DNA of 64,000 nt from Anthopleura xanthogrammica. Lineage: Eukaryota; Cnidaria; Anthozoa; Actiniaria; Actiniidae. The stretch lies in NCBI GenBank assembly GCA_964019055.1, contig OZ025214.1, positions 3,524,858-3,588,857 of the forward strand. The letters run 5' to 3'. Positions 63,846-64,000 of this stretch are shown in pieces (positions within the stretch are counted from its first letter, which is position 1; the number at the start of each line of letters is the position of its first letter). The notes beneath the pieces are model-generated. The model was not told the DNA's origin. It did no database searches and saw only the letters and a list, made by a program, of their open reading frames with translations. A program made the translations under genes and the position numbers.

Positions 63846-63977
63846 TATTCCTTCTTTCCTTGCTTCCTTGTTTCCTTTAATTCGTTACTTCCTTCCTTCT
63901 TGTCTTCGAGTCTTTCTTTCTGCTGCCTGGCTGCCTTCCCATCCGTTTTTTCCCTTTATCTGTCTGTCTGTCCGTCT
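63846..63977. repeat. Pyrimidine-rich microsatellite at the right edge
   Basis: The intron after the exon ending at 63813 is dominated by CTTC/TTCC and then CTGT repeats. Nothing else is recognisable to the window end. Confidence 0.7.
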
Positions 63978-64000
63978 CATTAATTTGACTCGTACCTGCG

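Overview
The window is nuclear DNA from an invertebrate animal, most likely a cnidarian (anthozoan-like). The evidence is short coding exons with GT/AG introns, a DD3-3-family gene and an ANKRD55-like gene whose exons stay in phase across splice junctions, AT-rich spacers, and many short inverted-repeat transposons. No prokaryotic operons, rRNA or tRNA genes were seen. The species is inferred, not shown.

Layout. (1) Bases 1-5503 hold a foldback repeat and a complete nine-exon minus-strand gene for a 636-residue secreted DD3-3-like protein. Its start is at 5503 and its stop at 673. ETS-like and CRE-like sites lie about 210-240 bp upstream of the start. (2) Bases 5504-8362 are an intergenic spacer with one MITE and a poly-C run. 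(3) Bases 8363-43821 are one uninterrupted, single-orientation tandem array of about 35.5 kb, made of roughly 880 copies of a 40-bp unit with 39- and 42-bp variants. It is organised into nested multi-kilobase higher-order repeats (offsets 2343, 6742, 3185, 4224 and 682 bp). The unit has no stop codon in any plus-strand frame, so very long overlapping ORFs (up to 2979 codons) appear. These are read here as a property of the repeat, not as genes. (4) Bases 43822-49077 are spacer DNA with an exon-like GC-richer patch and MITEs. (5) From a candidate first exon at 49078, and with certainty from 54383, a plus-strand ankyrin-repeat gene resembling ANKRD55 runs off the right edge. Eight exons are seen, all phase-compatible. 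Its introns are packed with MITEs. One intron also carries a small intronless gene with its own TATA/Inr promoter and poly(A) signal, predicted to encode a 117-residue N-myristoylated acidic protein.

The genes do not form a functional unit. The DD3-3-like gene (minus) and the ANKRD55-like gene (plus) point away from each other, with the giant satellite between them. The satellite is the outstanding feature: its strand asymmetry, tri-frame openness, recent block duplications and edge-specific variants deserve follow-up.
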